A DNA stretch of 64,000 bases from [Scytonema hofmanni] UTEX 2349. GTDB lineage: Bacteria > Cyanobacteriota > Cyanobacteriia > Cyanobacteriales > Nostocaceae. The stretch spans positions 2,153,119 to 2,217,118 of the forward strand of contig NZ_KK073768.1 of the NCBI RefSeq assembly GCF_000582685.1. Reading direction: 5' to 3'. Both the position numbers and the translations under genes were made by a program. Within the stretch, counting starts at the first letter, position 1; each line of letters opens with the position of its first letter. This document shows, piece by piece, positions 28,592 through 36,649 of the stretch. The notes under the pieces are model-generated. The model was not told where the DNA came from, did no database searches, and worked only from the letters and a program-made list of their open reading frames with translations.

Positions 28592-29350
28592 GTGATTGAA
28601 ATTTATATGAAGCAAAATCTGACGTGTATTCATAGTTTCAGTATTCTTGATGAAATCATTGCCCAGCAGTCTATTAATCAGTTGTCTCTCAATCCGCAGA
28701 AAACTTTAGCTACCAGTTTTGCTGAACTGGGAAGTTTAGTTACTGAAAAAACTAATGAAATTCACCTAATAACATTTTTACAAAAGAGTTTAGAGCAAAT
28801 AATTTCCGCTTATTTGGACAACTTCCCAGAAAATATTTTCTGGGATTTTGATTTTTTGGTAAGTAGTATGTTAAGACAGGCTTTAATAGCAAATGATGCT
28901 ATTGAGTTTTTAAAATGTTTTTGTAACAAGATAGTATCGCTGTTGGAGTTGTGCGGAATTAAAACGAAAATACGCTTTCGCTACGTCCACGACTTTATTT
29001 ATGGCTTTGAGTGGGCAAGATGGGTGCAAAAAAAACCAGAAACTCGCGCTAAGGAAGAACCTTTTAGTTTAATTTTTTTAGATTATTTGCTTGCTAAAGG
29101 TGAGGAAATTTTGCAACTCATCTCTCAGGATAAAGCTAATCATTATAAACCTTGTAATAAAGGCTATCGCAATCCTTATTGTTTTTCTCGCGAACCAGAG
29201 GATGAACACCGTATGTTAACTTATCTTGCTGTTAATCAACTCATTCCGGTGACAGCATGGAATTGGAATGCTCAACCAGTATGGAATAAACCTTTCCACG
29301 AACTTCGCGAAGAGTTATCATTAAAGCTGAATATTCCGAATAAGAGTTAG
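28592..29350 (+). CDS. Conserved hypothetical protein
   Basis: A 252-aa soluble protein, no signal peptide or membrane segment. It starts at GTG 28592 or ATG 28607 (neither has a well placed Shine-Dalgarno). The C-terminal half is the more distinctive part: IRFRYVHDFIYGFEWARWVQ, KPCNKGYRNPYCFSREPEDE and HRMLTYLAVNQLIPVTAWNW. I recall similar proteins in heterocystous cyanobacteria but know no function. The Cys, His and Tyr content of that region could be catalytic or metal-binding; this is speculation. Confidence 0.65.
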   Translation: MIEIYMKQNLTCIHSFSILDEIIAQQSINQLSLNPQKTLATSFAELGSLVTEKTNEIHLITFLQKSLEQIISAYLDNFPENIFWDFDFLVSSMLRQALIANDAIEFLKCFCNKIVSLLELCGIKTKIRFRYVHDFIYGFEWARWVQKKPETRAKEEPFSLIFLDYLLAKGEEILQLISQDKANHYKPCNKGYRNPYCFSREPEDEHRMLTYLAVNQLIPVTAWNWNAQPVWNKPFHELREELSLKLNIPNKS

Positions 29351-29432
29351 TTGGTTGTTGGTTAAAAACTACTGCTAATTATTAGACTTGCAAAAATATT
29401 TTCCGGCAAAAGTGGTAGCGATCGCACTGTTT

Positions 29433-29516
29433 TAGGAGTTACGCAAAAACTCTCCCAAACTCTTATTTTTATACGTTCTCTGCGGTTTGTTTATTCATCA
29501 TTCTGCGTAAGTCCTA
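29433..29516. mobile_element. 84-bp MITE-like element with TAGGA(C/G)TTACGCA ends
   Basis: TAGGAGTTACGCA (29433-29445) and TGCGTAAGTCCTA (29504-29516) are inverted repeats with one mismatch. The same end sequence bounds the element at 63482-63573, so a dispersed non-coding family is likely. It lies just upstream of the hlyD-like gene. Confidence 0.7.
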
Positions 29517-29552
29517 TGTCTATCGATTTTTTCATTCAGATGTATATTAACC

Positions 29553-31094
29553 GTGTCTAAACTAGATTTAGCTTCTATCAGTAAACCAAAAACTGAGTCT
29601 GGGATTAATCCTGACTTGCTCCACCCTGTTACGCCAAACGAGTTTTTACCCCCGATTAGTTGTTGGAGTACCGTAGGAGGAGTTCTACTCCTAGTGATTT
29701 TTGGTGCTGTTATTATGCTTGCAGCCATCTTCAAATATAAAGTCATTATTAAAGCTCCAGGGACAATTCGCCCGACTGGAGAATTGCGCTTAGTGCAATC
29801 AGCAACAGAAGGAAGAATTAAAAGTATTGCTGTGCAGGCTAATCATGTGCTTAAGCAAGGGGATGTCATCGCCACAATTGACGATTCTCGCCTACAAACC
29901 CAAAAAAAGCAACTGCTTACAAATATACAACAAGCTAGACTTCAACTATCTCAACTTGATGCCCAAATTCGTGCAATAGAAGCACAGGTAGCAGCTCAAA
30001 GCGATCGCACTAATCGTGATGTCAATTCAGTACAAGCAGAACTCAGCCGCAGCGAAAGGGATCTAAAAGACAAGCAAATTAGCTCAATTGCTCAAGCAAC
30101 AGAAGCGGGAGCCAATTTAAAACAAGCCCAAAAGGAATGGCAAAAAACACAGTTAAAGTTGAAATCAGCTTTAGCAAACTTCAAGTCTAGTGAGGCTGCT
30201 TTCAAAGCAGCAAAGGCAAAACGAGACAGATATCAGCCCTTAGCCGAAAGCGGATCGATTTCAATAGATCAATTCCAAGAAGCACAGCTAGCAGTTGAGC
30301 AACAAGAACAACTCCTAGAGTCGCAAAAAGCTACTGTCCAAGAGTATCGAGAAGCAATTGGGCAGCAACAACAAGCTATAGAAGCAGCCAAAGCAAGAGT
30401 GCAAGCAGCATTAGTTTCCCTTAATCCCAGCGATGCGAACGTGGTCATCTCAAAAGAGAAAATTGCCGCAGAAATCGCCACAGGTAAACTCAACCTTGCT
30501 TCTTTAAACCAAGAAAGAGAGCAAACGATACAACAAAAAGTTGAAATTCAAAAGCAATTGAGCAGCAACACACAAGAACTTCAACAAGTCAATAAAGAAA
30601 TTACTGATACTATTATTCGTGCCTCTGCCTCTGGCACTATCCACGAACTCAATCTGCGTAACCCTCAACAAGTAGTACGCTCTGGTGATGTCATTGCCAA
30701 AATTGCTCCTAGTGATTCACCTTTGGTAATTAAAGCCTTGGTAGCATCTGAGGAAATTCCCCAAGTAAAAACAGGTCAAAGGGTGGAAATACGAGTTGCT
30801 GGTTGTTCCTATACCGACTACGGCACTCTTTTAGGGAAAGTCAAAGCTATTTCTCCAGATGCGATACCTACAGTAAGCTACGAAAATCGTACTTCTACTG
30901 AAGATGCGAGTAGCACAACTACAAAAACAGGCACTTACGAGGTAACAATTAAGCCTGAAGGTATGGAATTAACGGCTGGAAGTCGCAAGTGTGCGATTCA
31001 ATCGGGTATGGAGGGGAGGGCAGATATTATTTCCCGTCAGGAGACGGTTTTGACGTTTGTGTTACGAAAGGCAAGACTGCTGACGGATTTGTGA
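29553..31094 (+). CDS. HlyD family membrane fusion protein
   Basis: A 513-aa periplasmic adaptor of a peptide/protein exporter. After a cytosolic N-terminus there is one membrane helix (about 39-62, VGGVLLLVIFGAVIMLAAIF). A lipoyl/barrel half (RPTGELRLVQSATEGRIKSI) follows, then a long coiled coil (about 110-350, rich in Gln, Glu, Ala and Lys). The second lipoyl half and C-terminal barrel hold IRASASGTIHELNLRNPQQV, DVIAKIAPSDSPLVIKALVA and KTGQRVEIRVAG. Start GTG 29553 (SKLDLAS). The gene precedes the C39-peptidase ABC transporter by 93 bp, and the pair forms the core of a type I-like exporter. Confidence 0.93.
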   Translation: MSKLDLASISKPKTESGINPDLLHPVTPNEFLPPISCWSTVGGVLLLVIFGAVIMLAAIFKYKVIIKAPGTIRPTGELRLVQSATEGRIKSIAVQANHVLKQGDVIATIDDSRLQTQKKQLLTNIQQARLQLSQLDAQIRAIEAQVAAQSDRTNRDVNSVQAELSRSERDLKDKQISSIAQATEAGANLKQAQKEWQKTQLKLKSALANFKSSEAAFKAAKAKRDRYQPLAESGSISIDQFQEAQLAVEQQEQLLESQKATVQEYREAIGQQQQAIEAAKARVQAALVSLNPSDANVVISKEKIAAEIATGKLNLASLNQEREQTIQQKVEIQKQLSSNTQELQQVNKEITDTIIRASASGTIHELNLRNPQQVVRSGDVIAKIAPSDSPLVIKALVASEEIPQVKTGQRVEIRVAGCSYTDYGTLLGKVKAISPDAIPTVSYENRTSTEDASSTTTKTGTYEVTIKPEGMELTAGSRKCAIQSGMEGRADIISRQETVLTFVLRKARLLTDL

Positions 31095-31187
31095 TGGAAT
31101 TATATGAAAATATGAAAAGTTTAGCAAGCTGTGCGTGAGCGGTAGCCAGACACAGAAAGCCGACGATCCTAAGCTGTTAAAATTTCA

Positions 31188-33332
31188 ATGAAATATCCAA
31201 TTGTTCTCCAACACAGCGAAGAAGACTGTGGTGCAGCGTGTCTTGCCACCGTAGCCAAATCCTATGGACGTAAATTTGCCATCTCGCGTATCCGTGAGGC
31301 AGTTGGTACAGGGCAATTAGGAACAACGCTTTTGGGGTTACGTCGAGGGGCGGAAATTTTAGGCTTTAATGCCCGTTCTGTCAAAGCAACACCTTTGCTT
31401 ATCGATCGCCTTCACGAAGCCCCTCTACCAGCCATTATTCACTGGAAGGGCTATCACTGGGTTGTTCTACATGAACGCAAAGGCAAAAAGTACGTCGTTG
31501 CAGATCCGGCAATAGGTGTGCGCTATCTTACCCGTGAGGCACTTACAGAGTCCTGGATGAATGGGGTGATGCTGCTGTTAGTGCCGGACGAAAGCCGCTT
31601 CTACGAGCAACCTAATGACCGGATTGCTGGCTTTGGGCGCTTCTTACGTCGCATTTGGCACTATCGCCACCTAGTTGCAGAAATTCTACCCCTAAACCTG
31701 GTAATTGGGCTGCTTTCTTTAGCATTTCCCCTGTTGATTCAGGTACTCACTGATGACGTATTAGTGCGAAGAGATACAGAACTGCTGGTGACAGTGGCGA
31801 TCGCTGTTTCTGCCATGATTCTCTTCAGTAGTCTGTTACGCCTAATTCAAGCACATCTGGTAGCTCATTTTGCCCAACGCTTAGAACTAGGATTAGCTTT
31901 GGAATTTGGAAGGGCTATTTTGCAACTTCCCCTCAGCTACTACGAATCTCATCGCAGTGGGGAGATTGTCAGCCGCTTGCGGGACATTCGGGAAATTAAT
32001 TTGTTGATTTCCCAAGTCGTCACCACTCTGCCTAGTGAGTTATTCGTCGCTTTGGTGTCTTTGGGGTTAATGCTGGTGTACAGCTGGCAGCTTACCATCG
32101 CGGCGATCGCAGTAGCTTTTCTCATGAGTCTATCAACCATAGTCTTTTTGCCTGCTTTACAACAAAAAACCCGTGATGTTTTAGTTACTGATACAGAAAA
32201 CCAAGGACTCTTAGTTGAGACTTTCAAGGGAGCCTTAACCCTCAAAACCACTAATGCTTCACCTCAAGCTTGGGAAGAACTGCAAAGTCGCTTCGGTTCC
32301 TTAGCAAATGTCACCTTCAGATTGTTAAATATCAGTATTATCAACGGTGTCTTTTCTAACCTAATCTCTGAGATTGGTTTTCTTGCTATTCTCTGTTTTG
32401 GCAGCATTTTAGTCATTCGGCGAGAACTTACCATCGGTCAATTGCTGGCATTCAACGGTATGAATCGCAACTTTATAGCACTGATTAGTACTGTAATCAA
32501 CTTTGTTGACGAGTTCGCCCGTGTTCAAACCGCTACCCAACGCCTCAGCGACATCATCGACGCTAAATCAGAGGTTCGGGATAATGCCCCTCAAGATTGG
32601 GCAGAAATTCCTGCTGATGCTGACATTACCTGCAAAAATCTCAACTTCCATCACGTTGGTCGAGTGGATTTGCTGCAAGACTTTTCTATTACTATCCCTG
32701 GTGGAAAGGTGACAGCGCTGATTGGCAAGTCAGGCTGTGGTAAAAGTACATTAGCAAAACTAATTGCCTCTCTCCATACACTGCAATCTGGCAATATCCG
32801 CTTTGGGCGTTACAATCAATCTGATTTGTCTTTAGATTGTTTGCGTCAACAAGTTATCCTGATACCTCAAGAAGCGCACTTCTGGAGCCGTTCGATTATT
32901 GAAAACTTTCGCTTCAGCTACCCTCATGTGACTTTAGAGCAAGTGGTAAATGCTTGTGAAATTGCTGGTGCTGACGATTTCATCAGCGAACTACCCGACA
33001 AATATCAAACTGTGCTGGGTGAGTTTGGGGCAAATCTTTCAGGGGGACAACGGCAACGGTTAGCGATCGCTCGTGCAATTATCACCGATCCACCCGTCCT
33101 AATTTTAGATGAATCCACTGGCGCACTCGACCCAGTGACGGAAGCCGAGGTACTCGATAAACTACTGGCACATCGTCAAGGTAAAACCACGATTATGATT
33201 AGCCATCGTCCGAGAGTAATTCAACGCGCTGATTGGATTGTCCTACTGGATAAGGGTAAACTCAAACTAAAAGGAACCCCGGAAGAGTTGAGCCAACTTC
33301 CGGGGGAACATCGGGATTTTTTGAATCCGTAA
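31188..33332 (+). CDS. Peptidase-containing ABC transporter (C39, PCAT)
   Basis: A 714-aa bifunctional exporter that cuts leader peptides after a double glycine and pumps the cargo across the inner membrane. The N-terminal C39 papain-like protease (about 1-135) has the catalytic Cys in EEDCGAACLATVAKSYG (Cys14), the His in GYHWVVLH and the Asp in VADPAIGVRYL. The membrane domain (about 160-440) has several helices. The ATPase domain shows Walker A GKSGCGKST, signature LSGGQRQRLAIARAI, Walker B PVLILDESTGALD and the H-loop MISHRP. All catalytic residues are present. Convergent with it is a run of small genes with double-glycine leaders, the likely substrates. Confidence 0.95.
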   Translation: MKYPIVLQHSEEDCGAACLATVAKSYGRKFAISRIREAVGTGQLGTTLLGLRRGAEILGFNARSVKATPLLIDRLHEAPLPAIIHWKGYHWVVLHERKGKKYVVADPAIGVRYLTREALTESWMNGVMLLLVPDESRFYEQPNDRIAGFGRFLRRIWHYRHLVAEILPLNLVIGLLSLAFPLLIQVLTDDVLVRRDTELLVTVAIAVSAMILFSSLLRLIQAHLVAHFAQRLELGLALEFGRAILQLPLSYYESHRSGEIVSRLRDIREINLLISQVVTTLPSELFVALVSLGLMLVYSWQLTIAAIAVAFLMSLSTIVFLPALQQKTRDVLVTDTENQGLLVETFKGALTLKTTNASPQAWEELQSRFGSLANVTFRLLNISIINGVFSNLISEIGFLAILCFGSILVIRRELTIGQLLAFNGMNRNFIALISTVINFVDEFARVQTATQRLSDIIDAKSEVRDNAPQDWAEIPADADITCKNLNFHHVGRVDLLQDFSITIPGGKVTALIGKSGCGKSTLAKLIASLHTLQSGNIRFGRYNQSDLSLDCLRQQVILIPQEAHFWSRSIIENFRFSYPHVTLEQVVNACEIAGADDFISELPDKYQTVLGEFGANLSGGQRQRLAIARAIITDPPVLILDESTGALDPVTEAEVLDKLLAHRQGKTTIMISHRPRVIQRADWIVLLDKGKLKLKGTPEELSQLPGEHRDFLNP

Positions 33333-33354
33333 ATTATAGAGAAATAGCTGTGTT

Positions 33355-33578
33355 TAGTTAGGGCTTGCTGAATGAATGTGTAATCTAGTCCAGATAAGGG
33401 GTTTAAGCCTTTTTTCACCAAACAAATGCACTTGTTTAACATCTAGAGTCTCAAAACCCTTGCACAATCAAAGCGCGATCGCTAGGTAAAGAAAGGAAAC
33501 TGAGCAACGAAACAACCATTTTGTAACCTGTGTGGCTTCTAGATTCGCTTTAAAGACTTATTCAGCAAGCCCTAGTTA
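33355..33578. mobile_element. 212-bp MITE-like element with 13-bp TIRs and TAGTTA duplication
   Basis: GGGCTTGCTGAAT (33361-33373) and ATTCAGCAAGCCC (33560-33572) are perfect terminal inverted repeats. They are flanked by the direct repeat TAGTTA (33355-33360 and 33573-33578). It has no ORF of note. It separates the transporter gene from the first precursor gene, so it may also act as the transcription barrier between convergent units. Confidence 0.8.
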
Positions 33579-33594
33579 ATCCCACATTCCGCGT

Positions 33595-33831
33595 TTATGC
33601 AACGCCGTCTAATTCCATATAAAATTTAGAGTTTGTTAAAATTTCAACAGTGCTAACAGTAATATTTCCTCCTGGTGCCTTAAGAGATCCTGTATCAGTA
33701 ACGATCTTGTTTCCAACTCCTCCTAACAAGAACTCCTCATCATGTTCAGCTAATGGCACAATAAGTTTTGCCTCATATGAGGTAGTCAAGGTAGGCAGCA
33801 AAAAATTTTTCTTGGGGATTTGGCGAAACAT
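33595..33831 (-). CDS. Double-glycine leader precursor peptide A
   Basis: A 78-aa peptide. The leader (residues 1-38) starts MFRQIPKKN and ends IVPLAEHDEEFLLGG, aligned with the leaders of peptides B and F. Predicted cleavage after Gly38 releases a 40-residue core with APGGNITVSTVEILTNSK. AAAGGAG lies about 8 bp before the ATG at 33831. No Cys is present and the core has few residues typical of lanthipeptides. Likely secreted by the neighbouring PCAT/HlyD exporter. Activity (bacteriocin, signal or other) is unknown. Confidence 0.8.
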   Translation of the reverse strand: MFRQIPKKNFLLPTLTTSYEAKLIVPLAEHDEEFLLGGVGNKIVTDTGSLKAPGGNITVSTVEILTNSKFYMELDGVA

Positions 33832-33863
33832 TGTTTGAACTCCTTTGTGGTTTTAAAATCAAT

Positions 33864-34085
33864 TTATTGTTTTGCTTTATTTACCTGACTGAGCAATGAG
33901 GGGAGCGCGATCGCACTAGAAGTCGTGTCACCCGTTGCTGTAATAGTGATATTTCCTCCTTGCAAGGAATTCCCTCCTGACAAGGACTCCTCGCTGTATT
34001 CGTCTAAATCAACAACTATTTCCGAGAATTCTTTAATATTCAAGCTATGCTTTAATCGGTTTTGAATTAGAGACTTGTGAAACAT
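33864..34085 (-). CDS. Double-glycine leader precursor peptide B
   Basis: A 73-aa peptide with a 38-residue leader starting MFHKSLIQNR and ending EIVVDLDEYSEESLSGG. The core of 35 residues begins NSLQGGNITITATGDTTSSA. It shares GGNIT with the core of peptide A but not the rest. AAAAGGAG lies upstream of ATG 34085. The leader is nearly identical in its acidic part to that of peptide F (IVVELDEYNEESLSGG), so both are clear substrates for one peptidase. The core is rich in Thr and Ser and lacks Cys. Confidence 0.85.
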   Translation of the reverse strand: MFHKSLIQNRLKHSLNIKEFSEIVVDLDEYSEESLSGGNSLQGGNITITATGDTTSSAIALPSLLSQVNKAKQ

Positions 34086-34130
34086 ATTTCAACTCCTTTT
34101 TATACTGCTTTGAAAAAACATCTGAGCTTA

Positions 34131-34280
34131 TTACTTAATTAGAGTTGTTCTTGACTGGCTTACATGAGTTAATTCATGGGATATTGCTCCTCCTTGACAA
34201 TTGCTGGCTTCAATTTCATAAATCTCTCGATATAAGCTTCGATCCAATTGCAATAGCTGTTTTTTGGATTTCGTACTCAT
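34131..34280 (-). CDS. Possible degenerate precursor peptide C
   Basis: A 49-aa ORF. It starts MSTKSKKQLLQLDRSLYREI and has a late GG in EIEASNCQGGAISHELTH. The Glu-rich segment before GG loosely resembles the other leaders, but spacing and residues differ. The ribosome-binding site is weak (GGACAG). It starts 24 bp after peptide D ends and may be a decayed or frameshifted relative. Coding status is uncertain. Confidence 0.45.
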   Translation of the reverse strand: MSTKSKKQLLQLDRSLYREIYEIEASNCQGGAISHELTHVSQSRTTLIK

Positions 34281-34303
34281 GGTTACTGTCCAAAAGAATC
34301 CTA

Positions 34304-34438
34304 TTAAGGTATTTTATTGCTTCTCCAATTATCACTGCAAGCAACCAATGCAACTGAATGCGTCTGGCGATCGCTCAAGTCTTGCCAAAGTCTTTTAGAA
34401 GGTTTTGATGAATTTTCAAGTGGTTGCTTGCGAAACAT
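34304..34438 (-). pseudogene. Probable decayed precursor peptide D
   Basis: A 44-aa ORF with a strong ribosome-binding site (AAGGAGGTAG) and a start MFRKQPLENSSKPSKRLWQD. The leader segment KRLWQDLSDRQ matches those of peptides E and G (LWQELNDQQ, LWTELNDEV). After this the expected AExLSGG is replaced by THSVALVACSDNW and the ORF ends early. It looks like a precursor that lost its cleavage site and core by mutation or frameshift. Confidence 0.5.
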
Positions 34439-34565
34439 GGCTACCTCCTTTGTTATTACTTATACTCTAACTCCAATGCATTTTAACTGAATATATCGCA
34501 AATGGTATTACATCAGGGTGGGAACGCTATAACCCTCGTATTGGCGGACTCGGTGGATGATAAAT

Positions 34566-34718
34566 TTATAAGGTTAATATCAATGTTCCTCTAATTTTTC
34601 CTTCTGCTTCTGGTTGTCTAGCTCGATCCACTTCGTCAATCAATTCGCCTTTATTCATGCCTCCAGAAAGCTTTTCTGCTTGTTGGTCATTTAATTCTTG
34701 CCAAAGCTTTCTTTTCAT
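34566..34718 (-). CDS. Double-glycine leader precursor peptide E
   Basis: A 50-aa peptide from ATG 34718, chosen because GAGG lies 8 bp upstream. The leader MKRKLWQELNDQQAEKLSGG is the classical L-x-E-L-x-x-x-x-A-x-x-L-x-GG type. An upstream ATG at 34775 would give 69 aa and a 39-residue leader close in length to the others, but has no ribosome-binding site. The core of 30 residues (MNKGELIDEVDRARQPEAEG then KIRGTLILTL) is charged, with a hydrophobic end. It lies downstream of peptide F in the same direction. Confidence 0.75.
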   Translation of the reverse strand: MKRKLWQELNDQQAEKLSGGMNKGELIDEVDRARQPEAEGKIRGTLILTL

Positions 34719-34788
34719 CGTCCTATCCTCTTGAGAGCTAAATTTTGGAACGGTGCAATCATTATTTGTGTTCATATATTCAGTTTCA

Positions 34789-34962
34789 TTATGCGCTAAA
34801 GGGATTGGCGAAAAGTAGGACAAGAGCATTTGGCGCTTTAACAGATGAGCCACCAGACAATGACTCTTCATTGTATTCATCTAGTTCCACTACAATTTTC
34901 GGCAATGAGGAACTGTTTGTAAGATTTTGTGATGAATGCTTAATTGATTTCTTACCAAACAT
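34789..34962 (-). CDS. Double-glycine leader precursor peptide F
   Basis: A 57-aa peptide. ATG 34962 was chosen because AAGGAG precedes it by 6 bp and this gives MFGKKS..., matching the starts of A, B and D. The 38-residue leader ends IVVELDEYNEESLSGG. The core is only 19 residues, SSVKAPNALVLLFANPFSA, hydrophobic and without Cys. An in-frame ATG at 35004 would add 14 residues but breaks the shared leader length. Export by the PCAT is expected. Confidence 0.82.
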   Translation of the reverse strand: MFGKKSIKHSSQNLTNSSSLPKIVVELDEYNEESLSGGSSVKAPNALVLLFANPFSA

Positions 34963-35059
34963 TTTTAACTCCTTAGCTATTTGATTTTTAGACATTTTCT
35001 TCACCTGAAAAATCTCATGAACCTATCCCACTAATATCAGAAATGAGACAATATATCTG

Positions 35060-35422
35060 CTAATGACTCTTACAGAAATCCTTGTCTCTGCCCCATGAGA
35101 GACAGATCGTGAACTTCTTTGTATGTATGTAAATCACACCTTTTTGGGGGTCTTTTGCTGTACCAAGCTTATTGACTGCATTGCTGGCTGCGGTCTCAAC
35201 CTCTTGATCTGTTACTAAAATCTTGCGGCTATTAAGATGCCGCTTTATTTCCCTCGCAATTTGTTCCTTCGTCGCGTTTCTTGTCTCCAATCCAATACCC
35301 ACTTGAACAGTCTTTGAGTTTGTAGAGGTCTGTGCCATTATTACAGGAACATATATTCCTATTGAGAGTGCAAGGCTTAAACCCAGAGCAAAAAGTCCTA
35401 CGGGTTCTTTGACCAATTTCAT
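35060..35422 (-). CDS. Small exported protein in the peptide locus
   Basis: A 120-aa protein with a strong ribosome-binding site (AGGAGGTAG). A Sec-type signal peptide (about 1-31: LFALGLSLALSIGIYVPVIM then AQ) follows a basic start. The mature part has a short helical region (KEQIAREIKRHLNSRKILVT) and ends in TICLSWGRDKDFCKSH with two Cys residues that could pair. I recognise no family. It lies between precursors F and G, so an immunity, companion or modifying role is possible but unproven. Confidence 0.7.
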   Translation of the reverse strand: MKLVKEPVGLFALGLSLALSIGIYVPVIMAQTSTNSKTVQVGIGLETRNATKEQIAREIKRHLNSRKILVTDQEVETAASNAVNKLGTAKDPQKGVIYIHTKKFTICLSWGRDKDFCKSH

Positions 35423-35489
35423 AACTACCTCCTAAAGGAGTTTAACCGCCAATTAATCAGTCGGTATGAATAAATCATCACGGTTTGTA

Positions 35490-35622
35490 GCTGTGCTTTC
35501 AATACGGTTCGGTTAAGGATTTTTCGTGGTAATTTAGGGTATGTAGAGACGCGATATATCGCGTCTCTACAAGATTTTTGGTTTATCGAATTTTCTTATC
35601 CGAACCGTATTGGCTGTGCTTT
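35490..35622. mobile_element. 113-bp MITE with 13-bp TIRs and 10-bp target duplication
   Basis: CAATACGGTTCGG (35500-35512) and CCGAACCGTATTG (35600-35612) bound the element, with similarity continuing inward (TTAAG/CTTAT). Perfect 10-bp direct repeats GCTGTGCTTT lie on both sides (35490-35499 and 35613-35622). Its centre holds a GTAGAGACG hairpin (35542-35570), so one mobile sequence carries the dispersed palindrome also seen elsewhere. It is inserted inside the peptide locus. Confidence 0.85.
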
Positions 35623-35795
35623 AGTGCTAAAGCGCAGCTACGATACGATTCTAGAGATTTGACATTTCGTTACTTACCTCGTACAAGCTATTTAAACAGA
35701 GTATTTCTGTGTAACGCTCTTCTGTAGTAAGTAAGCAATAGACGCTACATCGGCTTCTCATAGAGTAGGGTCTAATGTTCTACCCCCAGAATTAG

Positions 35796-35966
35796 TTAAA
35801 ATCTAAGCACAAGAATAGGAAAGATTACCGGAGGAGTTTTGTCTTCAGGTCCATTAGGTCCTCCCCCTGATAGTTGAGCAGCTACCTCATCATTGAGTTC
35901 TGTCCATAGAGCTTGAGTTTGCTGCTTTTGTGTGGTTGGCGATTTCTGAGATTGCTTTGTATTCAT
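35796..35966 (-). CDS. Double-glycine leader precursor peptide G
   Basis: A 56-aa gene with AGGAG 8 bp before ATG 35966. The 35-residue leader starts MNTKQSQKSPTTQKQQ and ends LWTELNDEVAAQLSGG, the same type as peptide E. The core is 21 residues: GPNGPEDKTPPVIFPILVLRF, Pro- and Gly-rich with a hydrophobic tail. No Cys. It is the first precursor after the 117-aa beta-rich protein in transcription order. It falls below common gene-length cut-offs and could be missed by automatic annotation. Confidence 0.8.
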   Translation of the reverse strand: MNTKQSQKSPTTQKQQTQALWTELNDEVAAQLSGGGPNGPEDKTPPVIFPILVLRF

Positions 35967-36075
35967 TCGATTTTCTCCTGTATATAACTTGACTAAAGTT
36001 TTAGAAGCCGTAGGTAGCGTGTGCTACACGATAACACGGCATCAGAAGCGCGACAATTGAATTGAATGCTACGAA

Positions 36076-36429
36076 TTAAGCGTCTTGATGAAAGTGGCAA
36101 ATGACAGAGCGAACATCGAAGGAATCGTTTGGAACACCACTGATACGCAAAACATTATTGCCATTGTTTAAAACATTTCCTGCCAGCGTCACAGTTTGTG
36201 TCTGCCAATTCCCATCATTGCTAAACAAATTTCCCACATCTGTATTGTTCACGAAAACATTGGGGCTGCCAGCAGTAAGCCCCCTTACCATAAAAGAGAT
36301 GTAGGCAGTACCAGGAGCGTGTCGTCCTCCAGTATTAAAGCCCTCAGTGATGGTAAGTCCATCAGGCGCTGTTACCGTCCTCTGTTGAGTATCAGCAAGA
36401 ATGGTGATAAAGTCACTAACTACAGGCAT
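36076..36429 (-). CDS. Beta-rich small protein of the peptide locus
   Basis: A 117-aa protein from ATG 36429, chosen because GAGG lies about 8 bp upstream; an in-frame upstream start at 36501 has no such site. The sequence alternates short beta strands and Gly/Asn turns (LTITEGFNTGGRHAPGTAYI, NVFVNNTDVGNLFSNDGNWQ, LNNGNNVLRISGVPNDSFD), like a jelly-roll carbohydrate-binding or adhesin-type domain. There is no signal peptide and no double glycine in a leader position. Family is not recognised. It is the first gene after the AraC regulator. Confidence 0.65.
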   Translation of the reverse strand: MPVVSDFITILADTQQRTVTAPDGLTITEGFNTGGRHAPGTAYISFMVRGLTAGSPNVFVNNTDVGNLFSNDGNWQTQTVTLAGNVLNNGNNVLRISGVPNDSFDVRSVICHFHQDA

Positions 36430-36649
36430 ATCATTACCTCTACAAGTTGATTTATCCTTTGAAGATGTGGCACGTAATCCGACTTTGGCGATTACCCTCA
36501 AGGAGACTCTTCAACAATTTGCAGTTGCACCCTACCAACAATATCCAACTAGAGACCGATGACGAATTACGAACACATCCGGTTGATTTAATAGTGGCAG
36601 TAAATGAGCAAAGAGTCTTGCATACTTATGCAGTTTTTGCACAATCTTG

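Noticed and set aside
33650..33838. Plus-strand ORF opposite peptide A
   Set aside because: Antisense to a well supported precursor gene and without recognisable features.
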